From contig JBCCPK010000001.1 in the NCBI GenBank assembly GCA_039024915.1, positions 620,001-684,000 of the forward strand: 64,000 nt of DNA, written 5' to 3'. The DNA comes from Pseudomonadota bacterium (GTDB taxonomy: Bacteria; Pseudomonadota; Alphaproteobacteria; Rhizobiales; MH13). Under the pieces are notes generated by a model. That model was not told the origin of the DNA. It was given only the letters and a program-made list of their open reading frames with translations, and ran no database searches. Shown piece by piece: positions 38,024 through 47,340 of the stretch. Position 1 is the first letter of the stretch. The number at the start of each line of letters is the position of its first letter. The position numbers and the translations under genes were made by a program.

Positions 38024-38113
38024 GGGCAGGTGGCCGAGTGGTCGAAGGCGCACGCCTGGAACGCGTGTAGGCGGGTAACCGTCTCGAGGGTTCGAATCCC
38101 TCTCTGTCCGCCA
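38024..38113 (+). tRNA. tRNA-Ser (anticodon GGA)
   Basis: A 90-nt class II tRNA with a long variable arm and encoded CCA. The acceptor is GGGCAGG paired with TCTGTCC (two G-U pairs), the anticodon stem CACGC/GCGTG with loop CTGGAAC (anticodon GGA), and the T arm holds GGTTCGAATCC. It reads UCU/UCC serine codons. The prophage begins shortly beyond it; no duplicated tRNA end can be checked here. Confidence 0.96.
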
Positions 38114-38163
38114 TTCTTTTTGGCGCTGCCTAATCGTCCTGGCTGCCTATGACCTGCGGTTCA

Positions 38164-38265
38164 TTCGTGCTTGTCCGCCTGCACCGTAAGCAGCACGCGA
38201 TTTCGTTCATGTAGCGCGCAACTTCGTTTGGCAAAAAACGCAGGTTCGTATGGCAGCGCTTTCGG
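38164..38265. repeat. TTCGT-type repeats at the putative prophage end
   Basis: TTCGT recurs at 38164, 38202, 38223 and 38245. The last three are spaced 21 and 22 bp apart, within partly similar units such as TTTCGTTCATGTAGCGCGCA and CTTCGTTTGGCAAAAAACGCA. Mu-family transposases bind multiple sites of about 22 bp near each end, with related TTTCG cores, so these may be end-binding sites. A TG at 38155 could be the terminal dinucleotide, but the border cannot be fixed without the other end. Confidence 0.4.
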
Positions 38266-38302
38266 AGCGGTTTGAAGGCACTTCTAAGGCTGTTTGAAGC
38301 CC

Positions 38303-38626
38303 CTATCGAAAGAGCTCACCACCGGCCGCTCTACGGGCCTGGGAGCGCTGTAGTCCAGCCAGCGATCGAGGGACGGGCATACAGCTGCAGGAGGGTGCTT
38401 CAGGGTTCACGAGCGCCTCAACCATAGCCATCGCCTCTTCCTTCGTATCGGCCTGGCCCTGCTCGATCGGGAACGTCCAGACGAACCACCGCCAGTAGTA
38501 GTTCCAGGCCTGATACACCCGCCCAAGCTTCTGCCCATCGCGCCACAAGACACCGTCCGTGTCCAGCGCCGGCTGAGTTCGCAGCCAGCCCTCACGTCGA
38601 TTCGGTGATGATGAGCTCTCTCGCAT
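38303..38626 (-). CDS. Small phage protein, tryptophan-rich centre
   Basis: A 107-residue protein, the last gene before the prophage end. GGAAAGG lies 6-7 bp before its ATG. The centre is aromatic (GRVYQAWNYYWRWFVWTFP) and a helical EEAMAMVEALVNP follows. It overlaps the end of the methylase gene by 35 bp. I recognise no family. Its place after com and the methylase corresponds to the modification region of Mu-like phages. Confidence 0.6.
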   Translation of the reverse strand: MRESSSSPNRREGWLRTQPALDTDGVLWRDGQKLGRVYQAWNYYWRWFVWTFPIEQGQADTKEEAMAMVEALVNPEAPSCSCMPVPRSLAGLQRSQARRAAGGELFR

Positions 38627-39425
38627 TGGTGCCCTTTCCGCCCGCGACCGAGTAATTAAGCGACGCCTCCTCGAAACTGAACGCGCGGAAGATCGATCGG
38701 ATCTCCGGGACGTCATTGATCGAGAGCACAAACCGCCCTTTGAGGCCAGCCAGCTGATCGGCCATGGCGGTGAAGTCCTCCTTGCCAAAGACGCCCTCGC
38801 CGTAGTCGGTCTCGTTGTCCCAGTACGGTGGGTCAAGGTAGAACAGCGCGTCCGGCCGGTCGTAGCGGCGAATGAACTCAGACCAGCCAAGGTTTTCGAT
38901 GACGACACCAGCCAGGCGCTCGTGGACGTCCTCAAGCAGGGGCGCCAGCTTCGTCAGGTTGAAGCGCGCCGGCGCGGTCGGATCGACACCAAAGTTCTGG
39001 CCCGTCACCTTCCCGCCGAACGAGAGCCGCTGAAGATAGATGAACCGCGCAGCGCGTTCGAGATCGGTCAGCGTTGATGGATTGCAGGCCTTCAGGCGCT
39101 CGTACTCACGCCTGGAGGTCACCTGGAACCGCAACGTGTCCATGAACTGCTGATAGTGCCGCTGGAGGATCCGAAAGAGGTTAGCAACCTCTCCATTGAT
39201 GTCGTTGACCGCCTCGCGCCGCGCGGCCGTCTGCCGGCGAAAGAACACCCCGCCCATGCCAACGAAAGGCTCGGCGTAGAGGCCATGCTCGATGCTGTCG
39301 ATGATGGCGCAGATTCGTCGGGCCAGGTGTCTTTTGCCGCCGATATAGGCTGCTGGCGGGTGAACAGGGTCACGGGCTTGAAGCCCGCTTGAAGGGCCTG
39401 TGACGGTGTTTGTGCTTTTCCGCAT
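38592..39425 (-). CDS. dam: DNA adenine methylase (D12 class)
   Basis: A 277-residue N6-adenine methyltransferase. The SAM-binding motif is YAEPFVGMGGVFFRRQ, the catalytic motif IV is DPPYW, and AYIGGKRHLAR is the usual opening. It probably methylates prophage DNA against host restriction, or mimics host methylation. Its start overlaps the Com-like gene by 56 bp, echoing the com-mom overlap of Mu; mom is replaced here by a methylase. The recognition sequence cannot be read from the protein. Confidence 0.92.
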   Translation of the reverse strand: MRKSTNTVTGPSSGLQARDPVHPPAAYIGGKRHLARRICAIIDSIEHGLYAEPFVGMGGVFFRRQTAARREAVNDINGEVANLFRILQRHYQQFMDTLRFQVTSRREYERLKACNPSTLTDLERAARFIYLQRLSFGGKVTGQNFGVDPTAPARFNLTKLAPLLEDVHERLAGVVIENLGWSEFIRRYDRPDALFYLDPPYWDNETDYGEGVFGKEDFTAMADQLAGLKGRFVLSINDVPEIRSIFRAFSFEEASLNYSVAGGKGTNARELIITEST

Positions 39426-39621
39426 CGCTTTGCTCCGAACGCGCGCTCCTAGGGCGCTCTGATCGGGGCTCGGCAGGCCTCAATACATTGATTGCCGAAC
39501 AGCGTCGGCACTTGATCTCTAGCACATCGCCGATGGTTTGGGAGGTACCCTTGAAGAGCAGCGCATTACAGCGCGCGCACCGATAGTCCTTCACGTCCTG
39601 ATAACCCGATTCCTGCACCAT
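39370..39621 (-). CDS. com: Com-like zinc-finger translational regulator
   Basis: An 83-residue protein with a Com-type zinc ribbon: YRCARCNALLF and IKCRRCSAIN (CX2C-X19-CX2C), then a basic tail. In phage Mu, Com binds mom mRNA and opens its translation start. Here the stop lies 56 bp inside the adenine methylase gene, so the same device could control that methylase. The start at 39621 is the best of several; the frame is open to 39705. Confidence 0.82.
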   Translation of the reverse strand: MVQESGYQDVKDYRCARCNALLFKGTSQTIGDVLEIKCRRCSAINVLRPAEPRSERPRSARSEQSDAEKHKHRHRPFKRASSP

Positions 39622-39739
39622 TCGGCCGCTGCGCAAGCAGCCGGTGGGTGCGGTGTTATCTTCGGGTGCGTCGGGTGGGTCGGGTCGCCAAACTAGGCCC
39701 ACCACTGTGAGCGTCTAAGCGCTCATGGTCCCCATCGGA

Positions 39740-40498
39740 TCAGCTCATCAGAACGCCTATGGCAGCGCGCAGCGCGTCGCGATCGTAGCCGCTCGCTGCG
39801 AGGTTCCCGACGATGATGTGATCGATCCGGCCGGCATACTCGAAGCCCGAGATGTGCGCGTGACCGATCAGGAACCCGTCAAAGCTGGACAGGTCTGCGC
39901 CGCGCGCTTCCAACAGAAACGTCGAGGCGGGGCGCGCATCATGCAGAGCGTCGCGTGAGGCAATGGCCGGGCCGTTGTCGATGTGAACGGTCGCCGCTCC
40001 GATGTTGCCCCTAGGGTTGGCTGCATTGCCGTCCTGTGAGCAAAAGATGAACCGGTTGGGTGGGCTGCTCTCGGTGAGAATATCGAGCACGATGTAGGGA
40101 TCATCGTCGGTCTGGACGACCGCGAATATATCCGCGCTCGACGGCCCGGCGCCGCCCACAAACGGCAGATTGAGCGCTTGATCCACGCCGTTGAACTGAA
40201 GGCCTCCTGAAGCTGACAGGGACGGCCTCGTTCCCGCACTCGGCGCAACGGCGTTCGTCGCCATAATCCGGTCTTCAATCCAGCCGACCGGGTCACCAGA
40301 GCCGGGCTGCGCGCCAGACCCATCGATCGCACTTCGCATGCCCATCACGCGGGTGAAGTCCTGCCACAGCACCGCGTGCTGGGCGATGGCCGCAGCTGCG
40401 GCCGCCTTCACGTTGTCGCCTGCCGAGAGGACCAAGTGCTCCACCGGCGAGTAGACAGAAGGCCGAACCGGGCCATCGATCGTCAGATCATCCCTCAC
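39740..40498 (-). CDS. Phage tail-associated protein, lectin-like (uncertain)
   Basis: A 252-residue protein that looks like a concanavalin/LamG-type beta sandwich: LQFNGVDQALNLPF and FAVVQTDDDPYIVLDILTE, then IDHIIVGNLAASGYDRDALRAAIGVLM. Such domains appear in phage tail fibres and bind surface sugars. No firm family match. It lies between the fibre genes and com. Confidence 0.6.
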   Translation of the reverse strand: MRDDLTIDGPVRPSVYSPVEHLVLSAGDNVKAAAAAAIAQHAVLWQDFTRVMGMRSAIDGSGAQPGSGDPVGWIEDRIMATNAVAPSAGTRPSLSASGGLQFNGVDQALNLPFVGGAGPSSADIFAVVQTDDDPYIVLDILTESSPPNRFIFCSQDGNAANPRGNIGAATVHIDNGPAIASRDALHDARPASTFLLEARGADLSSFDGFLIGHAHISGFEYAGRIDHIIVGNLAASGYDRDALRAAIGVLMS

Positions 40499-40513
40499 AG
40501 CTTCGGCTCCCGC

Positions 40514-40786
40514 TTAGACAAGGTCCACGCTGACGCTGGTCGAACCATCGCCGCCGACCGTAATGGCGCGCACCTCGCAGTCGGGCAGGACGACGCGTGC
40601 CATCGCCGGCGACGTGAAACCGTCGAAGTTGTGTAGCCGCAGCCAGTCACCTACATTGTGACGTACCTCCAGGTGCACCGTCGCGCCTGAGAGCGTGCCG
40701 GATACAAAGACCGAGCCGGTTGACCCGTTCCATTGTCTCGCATCGCCCTCGATGTCCGCGCCGACGTTTTCAAGCAGTCTGTCCAT
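40514..40786 (-). CDS. Small phage protein, probable tail accessory
   Basis: A 90-residue protein, beta-rich (GSTGSVFVSGTLSGATVHLE), without a known domain. It follows the fibre gene by 40 bp and precedes the lectin-like gene by 15 bp, so a tail-decoration role is plausible. Confidence 0.65.
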   Translation of the reverse strand: MDRLLENVGADIEGDARQWNGSTGSVFVSGTLSGATVHLEVRHNVGDWLRLHNFDGFTSPAMARVVLPDCEVRAITVGGDGSTSVSVDLV

Positions 40787-40826
40787 ATGTGCCTCCTTGG
40801 GGCATCTGGTTGGTCTGTAAGCCGAT

Positions 40827-43589
40827 CTAGGCTCCGATGATGATGTCCTGACGGTCGGGGTCCGCGCTGGTCACCCAGTCTTCAGCGTTGGCCAGCCGCA
40901 CCGGGTTGATGCCTCGGCCGAAGACATTGCCACCGAGCGATGTGAATGGCCTCTGGGTGATCCACGACGGGAAATTAAGATTTGGCACATCGATCAGGTC
41001 GGTATCGACGGTGCAGGCGAAGGTGCTGCCGCCAATGACGAGCAGATCACCGGTGACCTCATCGGTGTCGTGGTTCTGGACTTGGAAAAGCTGGTCGTTC
41101 GCGTCGACGCCCCGCCACAGCACGTCGCAATTGATGAAGTCAGCCCGGCCGCGGCCGTCGCGCATCACGGTGAACAGATGGTCACCGCTGACGTTGATGT
41201 CGTACTTGCAGTCCCGCGACCGATAGTAATGCGGGAAGCCGGCCGTGAAGTAGCTGAAGCTGGCGGCCGCGTGCCCCATGCAATCGAACTCGGTATCGAT
41301 GTACAGGACACCGCGCTCGGGTCCCGCCGATGGGCCAAGGGCGAGGCCGCCGATGCAGCGAACGTCGGTGGGCGCCTCGACGTCCGGATCGATTGTCGGG
41401 GTGTTCGACGCGCGCACAAAGTAGCGCGGCTGCGGCGTCAGCGTGATGCCATGGCGCGACGCAACCTCGGCCGAGGGATCGATCTGCAGCGGCCTGAACC
41501 AGGTGATGCCGCCATAGGTCGTCAGGCCGGCCGTGTGCGAGAAGCACATGCTGGCGAGGCTTGCGTCCCAAGCCGGGTCAAGCGGGCTTCCATCATGCTT
41601 GAAGAATGGCTGGGCGATGTAGACCAGATCGTCGGCAACGTCGCCCGCATCGGGCAGCTCATTGTCTGTGTAGTAGACGAACGGGTTGAGCGAGCTGCAG
41701 CCGCCGACGCTATCGCAGCGCTTCATGAGGTTTCCGCCGAGATTGCGGCCGGGCATCCCGACCGCGTGATAGCCCGTCGTGATGGTGAGCACGTCCTCGA
41801 TCGACATGCCATTGGCATGCGGTGCACGGAGCCCATAACCACCCGCCGCATTGTCGTTTGGCGTGAAGAAGGTGATCAGATTGCCGAAGTGCCGGAAGCC
41901 CTCAGTGTGGTCACCGTTGGCCGCAACGAGCAGAAGCGCGTTCTCGTCGTCGGAGTAGATGATGTTGTCGTTGGCATCGGCCACTGAAGCCGTGACGGGC
42001 GGATTGACGTAGATCGTTCCGCCGACATAGCTCCACTTGCCCGACGCCGGCGTTGTGGTGCCCGTCGCCTCTTTTTCGAGGAAGCCGTACCAGGCGACCA
42101 TGCGCGCGGGATCACGGCCCCATTTGGCGAGCGCGTTGGCGAACTTCTCAACGGTCAGATCGACGCCGGTCACGGTGCCCGCGACATCGTCGCGCTTGTA
42201 GTCATAGGCCAGATAAACGGGCTCGGTCGCCGAGGCGAGGCTGTAGATGTTACTGCCTGCGCTGGTCCAGGTACCGGTGATGGCGCCACTGACCCACGTC
42301 TCGCCGGCTGGGCCCGCATTCGAGATCCACGTAACCCCGTCAGCAAGCTCGATCCGACCAGGTCGAACGAACGGCGCGCCTTCGGTGCTGTTCGAGTAGA
42401 CGACATCGCCCGTCGTCGCCGCTTCCAGCGCCGCGACCAGCGAGGTGTAGGCGTTCGCCCACGATGAGCCGTCGCCGGTACCGGTCGCGGTCGGGTCGGC
42501 ATAAATCGGTTGCCGGTCCAGCCGCATGGCTTGCATCTCGGTCTCGATCGCGCGGAGCCGGGCGAACGCATCACCGATGGAGTCCGCGCCCCGAAACCGA
42601 TCAGCCGAAAGCCCCCGCCTCGATGTGGCACCGCCCGCATTGTCCTTGGCGCGCGCCACGCGATCGACGACGTCTGTTACATCCTCCATCTCGATCCAGG
42701 CGATCGAGGTCACGCCGTCAGAGCCAAGGGCTTGGACCGCAGGCCGCAAGAACGCGGTGCCGGCCGGCAGCACATATTCCGCGTCGGACGCGCGATCGAG
42801 CGTCACCGTGGTCGTCGCTTCCACCGCGATGCCATCCGCCAGCTGGTTGGCCCTGACAGTGACCACGGCATCGGCGCCCGCTATTCCGCCGAAACTGGCG
42901 TTGAGTGCCCGGAACATAAAGTTGACGGTGTCCGTCGCCGGCGTCGTTGGGATGGTGGTCCGCCGCGCTTTCCAGCGTAGCCGGTAGACCCGGCCGGCAT
43001 CGATCGGAAACGCGGCCCGCGGTGCGACGAAGCCAGCCCCTGTCAGCCACAAGCATGGTCCCATCACGCTATCTTCGACCACGTCGCTAGCGTCATAGGC
43101 TTCGGCATCGACGCCGGCGCCTATAAAGGTCAGGCCATTGCCCACCACATTGTTGAAGAACAGGTGCGCCGCTTCGGTTCGGCCGCCGACGCTCGTGATG
43201 ACCGACTCATCGTCAATGGCATCGGACAACTCGGCCAGCGTATCGCGGCCGCTCGGCGCGCCGGCGACCAAATTGTCGATTGCACCTGTGATGTCGCCTG
43301 AGGGAATGTCTCCAATCTTGACCCAGCTGCCGGTCCCTGAAGCCCCGCTCTTGCGGTAGACGCCATTGTTGGCGGTGGTGTCGCCATAGACGCGCGCTTC
43401 GGTCCCATCGTCCCAATCGAGATCCGCAGACAGCTCGGACAGCAATTCGAAGATCGGCTGGGTCGTTCGGGTCTGTCGCGCCAAATCGGCGATCGGGATC
43501 CGGGCGGTCGAGCCATCGGCCGTATTGCCGAGGACCTCGGCGACAGCAGATGCTTCGGTGAGGCTTGTTGTGGGAATGCCAGTGGCCAT
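40827..43589 (-). CDS. Tail fibre with parallel beta-helix
   Basis: A 920-residue protein. The N-terminal 140 residues (ATGIPTTSLTEASAVAEVLG) are a tail-attachment type region. The central part opens with DPTATGTGDGSSWANAYTSL, the typical front of right-handed beta-helix (pectate-lyase-like) proteins, and glycine/asparagine-rich turns follow. It probably recognises or degrades host surface polysaccharide. The catalytic residues cannot be assigned. It follows the J-like tip gene by 11 bp. Confidence 0.8.
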   Translation of the reverse strand: MATGIPTTSLTEASAVAEVLGNTADGSTARIPIADLARQTRTTQPIFELLSELSADLDWDDGTEARVYGDTTANNGVYRKSGASGTGSWVKIGDIPSGDITGAIDNLVAGAPSGRDTLAELSDAIDDESVITSVGGRTEAAHLFFNNVVGNGLTFIGAGVDAEAYDASDVVEDSVMGPCLWLTGAGFVAPRAAFPIDAGRVYRLRWKARRTTIPTTPATDTVNFMFRALNASFGGIAGADAVVTVRANQLADGIAVEATTTVTLDRASDAEYVLPAGTAFLRPAVQALGSDGVTSIAWIEMEDVTDVVDRVARAKDNAGGATSRRGLSADRFRGADSIGDAFARLRAIETEMQAMRLDRQPIYADPTATGTGDGSSWANAYTSLVAALEAATTGDVVYSNSTEGAPFVRPGRIELADGVTWISNAGPAGETWVSGAITGTWTSAGSNIYSLASATEPVYLAYDYKRDDVAGTVTGVDLTVEKFANALAKWGRDPARMVAWYGFLEKEATGTTTPASGKWSYVGGTIYVNPPVTASVADANDNIIYSDDENALLLVAANGDHTEGFRHFGNLITFFTPNDNAAGGYGLRAPHANGMSIEDVLTITTGYHAVGMPGRNLGGNLMKRCDSVGGCSSLNPFVYYTDNELPDAGDVADDLVYIAQPFFKHDGSPLDPAWDASLASMCFSHTAGLTTYGGITWFRPLQIDPSAEVASRHGITLTPQPRYFVRASNTPTIDPDVEAPTDVRCIGGLALGPSAGPERGVLYIDTEFDCMGHAAASFSYFTAGFPHYYRSRDCKYDINVSGDHLFTVMRDGRGRADFINCDVLWRGVDANDQLFQVQNHDTDEVTGDLLVIGGSTFACTVDTDLIDVPNLNFPSWITQRPFTSLGGNVFGRGINPVRLANAEDWVTSADPDRQDIIIGA

Positions 43590-43600
43590 GTGTCTTTCTC

Positions 43601-46600
43601 CTAGATGACGACTGTTGAGCCTGCGTACGCCTCAGGGCCTTCCAGGCCCTCGGCGTTGGCGGCTGTGACGAAGTAATGAAGGGTGCCTTGGGGGATCGAC
43701 GCGGTGCTCTCTTCGAACACCGTGAGGTCATCGAGCGAGCCATCGAAATCGGCGCTTCCGAGGATCCCCAACGTGGTTTGGCCCGTCGATGCGATCAGGC
43801 TGCCAAGGAAATCCGTGCTGTTGCCCGAGGATGGCCCGATGTCCGTTCCGTTGCCGGTCAGTTTGACCCGGACAGCGCCAGCGGTGCGCCCTGAGATCGG
43901 AACGCGGTACCGATAGGTCTTGGCCCCTGTCACTGTGATGGGCTGCTCAAGGTCGGAGGTGACACCTGGCGTCTTGGTCGCGACGCCGGCAGCGATGGCC
44001 CAGCCGTCGCCCTTGGTCCAGTCGGTGTCCGTATCGAACCCTGGGTTCGTGACCAGGTTGGGCTGGGTCGCATCGCCATCGGTGTAATTGAGCGTCTCGC
44101 TCTCAGTCGCCGGGATCGAGCCGACCAGCGTCGCATTCTCGAACTCATCGGTGGCGGAGCGGTAGATGCGCAGCTCTGAGACGTATTCGGGCGGCGTCGC
44201 GACCGTCAGCGTTGCGGATCCACGACCGCCGACCACAGAAGCACTCACCGGCGCTTCAGGCGGTAGGCTTTCGACGCCAACCTCAACCGTTCGAAGGCTT
44301 GTCGAAGGCCCGTCGATCGACGCTGAGGAGGTCGCAAACGCGTCGAACTGAACCTGGTCGCCGGTCGTGTAGCCTCTGATCGCTACACCACCGCTGCCAG
44401 CGGGTTCGCTGTCCGTATTGAAGGTGGTTTCCCCGACGCGCCGGTGGCGGACAGTGAAGGTGGCCACAACGGCCGATGAGCCCGACCCTGGGATGAGAAG
44501 CACATTGAGACCATCGCCTTCAGGCGTTGTGTCGACGCTAAAGACGGTCGGCACGGCTGGCGGGTCTGTGCTGTCGGCGATCGCGGCACCAACGCGGCCG
44601 TCCCACAAGGGCGGGCTTTCAGCATCGGTCAGGGTGTCGATGATGGGCGACGCCGAGACGAACAGCATGTTCGACGACATGTCCTCGGCGGCTTCGACGC
44701 CGGCGACGATCGCTTCCTCGCTCTCGATGCCGAGCGGCCCGAACATGACGATGTCGCCAATTTGCGGCAGCGCGCCGCCCTCGATGACGGTCAGTACATC
44801 ACGCTCGCCTTCCGCATTGGCAACGCTGACCAGCCGGCTGGTCCATGGATCGCTCTCGGTCGCGCCTGGCACAAGGAAGCGAATGGCGTAGTTCGCCCCC
44901 GCTTCCATCGAAACCACCTGGTCGAGCTGCAGCGTCATACCGATGACCGCGCGCACCCGTGCCGACGTGTGGACGGTATCGAGAACCGAATGCGAGATCC
45001 GCACAAGGTCGCCGCGCGTCGCGACCCGCGCAGCGCCATCCTGCAGCGCGGTGAACCGGTCCGGCCGATGGATGAGCTCGTACATGCGCCGGCGCGCTTC
45101 GCGCCAAATCTCGTTCGGGTCGGTCTTGCCTGGAAGGGCGACCTCTTCGGTGACCTCGACGTCGCCGACATGGCCCGGCCAGGGTACGATGCGTTCGTTT
45201 GGTGCAAAGTCGGCCGTCTCGTCCTGGAAGGTGATCCTGAAGGCGTCGGGCGGGCGGAAGTAGGCTCGAGTGAACTTGAGCCCGCGGGCATTGTGCTCGC
45301 TGACATGATCCACCACGAGCGAGCGCGGCCGATCGATGATGATGGTCCATTTGGTGCCATCATGGTGCGGCAATGCCCGGCCTGCGCGTGCCACATCGGC
45401 CAACGCGTCAAACAGCGAGCCTTCGAAGTCGTGGACCCGATTGTATTCGAGCCCCTTGGACACACAGTAATCGTGCCACTCTCCGAGCGCGTCGAGATCA
45501 ATCTGCGCGTCGGTTGCCGGGAAGGTGTTAGCCGGCCCCTGAAGCACGTACCGAAACAGGCTCGCCGGGTTGGAGGTCGCCCGGCTGATCCAGCTGTTGT
45601 TCGCGGTGTTCCAATCGAGGCAGACCCGCTGTCCGATGATGTTGATGGCGTCGAGCGGTCCATTCAGCTGCTCGGTGGCCTTGATCCGGACAGCAATAAG
45701 CGCCAGCGGGTGGGCGAACTGAAGCGGATATTCAGGGCGGAAGGACTGGATTGCGATCCAGGCGGACCGGTCGAGCTCGCGGCTTTTGGTGCGCTCGGTC
45801 GTCAGCCGGGTAAGCCTGATCTCGTAGCGCCCGCGCGTCGGCAGCGCCCACCGGTAATACCGAAAGAATGCGTCTGGCTTCTTGGCGCTGAAGTTCAGTG
45901 TCGCGACCTGTGTCCAGGTGGATGCCCCCGCCAGGCGATGTTCGACCCTGATCTCCACCGACAGCGACCGTTCGCGACCCTCATCATTGTAGCGGACGAG
46001 GCCCTGCGGAAAGCCGATGATGATCCCCACCTCAGCGGCATCTCCGGCCGTAAAGCGCGTCTCCGGCTTGATCGTGCCAACCTTGCCGATCGTGTCGCCA
46101 TTATCGTCACGCGGCAGGTCGCGTGTGAGCTCAACGCCCAGCTGCGCTTCAATGACCTGCTGCGGGTACAGCGAGAGCGGATCATCGCCATCGCGACCAA
46201 ATCGGATCTCGGTCGTCACCTCATCATACTCGTCGATCGGCGTTTCGCCGATCTTCAGCGATGAGATCTCGACTTCGCCATAGCCAACCAGGAAAGCCGC
46301 CCGAACATACTGTTCGTCGCCGACGATCTCGGTGTAGGGCGTCGCCGCGTAGGGCGGGGCGTAGCGTATGCGCCCAAGGAGCACGGGCACCGGCGCGTCG
46401 ATCCGCGCCTGGTTCTGCAGGCCCTCGATCGTGAAGGTCGGGTCCTCTTCTTTATCCGAGGGCGTATCGAGCGGCACGAGCGCGTTGATCAGAAGCCGCC
46501 CGACCGTCGTCACAGCCGCGCCGATGAGCCCTTGTGCGAGCCCTTGGCTGATCCCCAGAAAACCCGCCAGCGTCGGCGCAAACACCGCCGCGAGGGCAAC

Positions 46601-46915
46601 CGCCGCGATGGATACGATGACCGTCAGGATGGTCCGCAGGAGATTGCGCAAGCCGCCTGTCGGTACCACCCGAATGATGACCTGGACGCCGGCATGCGGC
46701 TTCACCAGGTGCCAGACGGTCGGTGACAGCGTGGTCATACGGCCGTCCCGCGCAACCAGGGTCACGCGCGTACGCTGAAGGACGATGTCTGGCGCATCAG
46801 GCAAGGCCATCGCGACGATCTCGTCAACCGTCGAGCCGTGCGGCACGGTCATCGCTATGCGCCCGGCTCCCGGATCGACGATCGGCATGGCGAGAACGGG
46901 GATGAGGTCGCTCAT
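43601..46915 (-). CDS. Tail tip protein, J-like
   Basis: A 1104-residue host-specificity protein. An N-terminal region with several hydrophobic stretches (about 100-160, NLLRTILTVIVSIAAVALAA) is followed by the TipJ core (LDTPSDKEEDPTFTIEGLQN, LLGRIRYAPPYAATPYTEIVGDEQY), as in B3-like and GTA-like tails. The C-terminal 350 residues contain two fibronectin-III-like repeats and a carbohydrate-binding-like module (LVTNPGFDTDTDWTKGDGW). ATG at 46915 overlaps the NlpC/P60 gene stop. It should bind the receptor at the tail tip. Confidence 0.9.
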   Translation of the reverse strand: MSDLIPVLAMPIVDPGAGRIAMTVPHGSTVDEIVAMALPDAPDIVLQRTRVTLVARDGRMTTLSPTVWHLVKPHAGVQVIIRVVPTGGLRNLLRTILTVIVSIAAVALAAVFAPTLAGFLGISQGLAQGLIGAAVTTVGRLLINALVPLDTPSDKEEDPTFTIEGLQNQARIDAPVPVLLGRIRYAPPYAATPYTEIVGDEQYVRAAFLVGYGEVEISSLKIGETPIDEYDEVTTEIRFGRDGDDPLSLYPQQVIEAQLGVELTRDLPRDDNGDTIGKVGTIKPETRFTAGDAAEVGIIIGFPQGLVRYNDEGRERSLSVEIRVEHRLAGASTWTQVATLNFSAKKPDAFFRYYRWALPTRGRYEIRLTRLTTERTKSRELDRSAWIAIQSFRPEYPLQFAHPLALIAVRIKATEQLNGPLDAINIIGQRVCLDWNTANNSWISRATSNPASLFRYVLQGPANTFPATDAQIDLDALGEWHDYCVSKGLEYNRVHDFEGSLFDALADVARAGRALPHHDGTKWTIIIDRPRSLVVDHVSEHNARGLKFTRAYFRPPDAFRITFQDETADFAPNERIVPWPGHVGDVEVTEEVALPGKTDPNEIWREARRRMYELIHRPDRFTALQDGAARVATRGDLVRISHSVLDTVHTSARVRAVIGMTLQLDQVVSMEAGANYAIRFLVPGATESDPWTSRLVSVANAEGERDVLTVIEGGALPQIGDIVMFGPLGIESEEAIVAGVEAAEDMSSNMLFVSASPIIDTLTDAESPPLWDGRVGAAIADSTDPPAVPTVFSVDTTPEGDGLNVLLIPGSGSSAVVATFTVRHRRVGETTFNTDSEPAGSGGVAIRGYTTGDQVQFDAFATSSASIDGPSTSLRTVEVGVESLPPEAPVSASVVGGRGSATLTVATPPEYVSELRIYRSATDEFENATLVGSIPATESETLNYTDGDATQPNLVTNPGFDTDTDWTKGDGWAIAAGVATKTPGVTSDLEQPITVTGAKTYRYRVPISGRTAGAVRVKLTGNGTDIGPSSGNSTDFLGSLIASTGQTTLGILGSADFDGSLDDLTVFEESTASIPQGTLHYFVTAANAEGLEGPEAYAGSTVVI

Positions 46916-47340
46916 GATCCGAAGCCTCCGCTGTAGCGAACGGCGGCGGTCCGGCATTCGCGCCAGGGTGATCGGTCGAACCGCGCGACATGGGCTGGCC
47001 GCTCTTCATCGACATGCAGCATCTGCCGCGCATCGATCGCGACGCCGACATGTGTCGCCAGGCGCCCGCGCCGAAAGACCAGGACGTCAAAGGGCAGGAT
47101 CTCGGTAACGGGCGTCCACATCGATGAGGCGACCGCACCTTTGATCAAGGCGGCGACTTCCGCGCGCTCGAACGCGCTCATCCCGCCGGTGTAGTCCGGC
47201 AGCGCGATGCCAAGCTCGTCGCGGTAGACGGCCGTGACCAGTCGCCAGCAATCGAAACCCTCGCCATTTTCGCCAAGCGGCAGGAAGGGCTTGCCGATGT
47301 ACGCGGCGGACCAGTGCAAATGGGTGCTTGGCTCGATCAT
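46912..47340 (-). CDS. NlpC/P60 tail peptidase
   Basis: A 142-residue papain-fold peptidase. The catalytic Cys is in GEGFDCWRLVTAVYRDELGI and the His in RLATHVGVAI. Tail-tip enzymes of this family (lambda K-like) cut peptidoglycan stem peptides during entry. It overlaps both neighbours by 4 bp. Confidence 0.9.
   Translation of the reverse strand: MIEPSTHLHWSAAYIGKPFLPLGENGEGFDCWRLVTAVYRDELGIALPDYTGGMSAFERAEVAALIKGAVASSMWTPVTEILPFDVLVFRRGRLATHVGVAIDARQMLHVDEERPAHVARFDRSPWRECRTAAVRYSGGFGS

Noticed and set aside
38024-38113. tRNA-Ser as the attachment site of an integrase-type prophage
   Set aside because: No integrase or duplicated tRNA end is visible, and the head genes are of a transposable Mu type. 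Position beside the tRNA is probably coincidental.
38114-38302. A mom-like DNA modification gene after com
   Set aside because: The gene after com is a D12 adenine methylase, and the last small protein does not resemble Mom.
44762-46264. Long plus-strand reading frame of 500 codons
   Set aside because: It lies opposite the J-like tip gene with no ribosome binding site or recognisable domain; GC-rich coding DNA often leaves open antisense frames.
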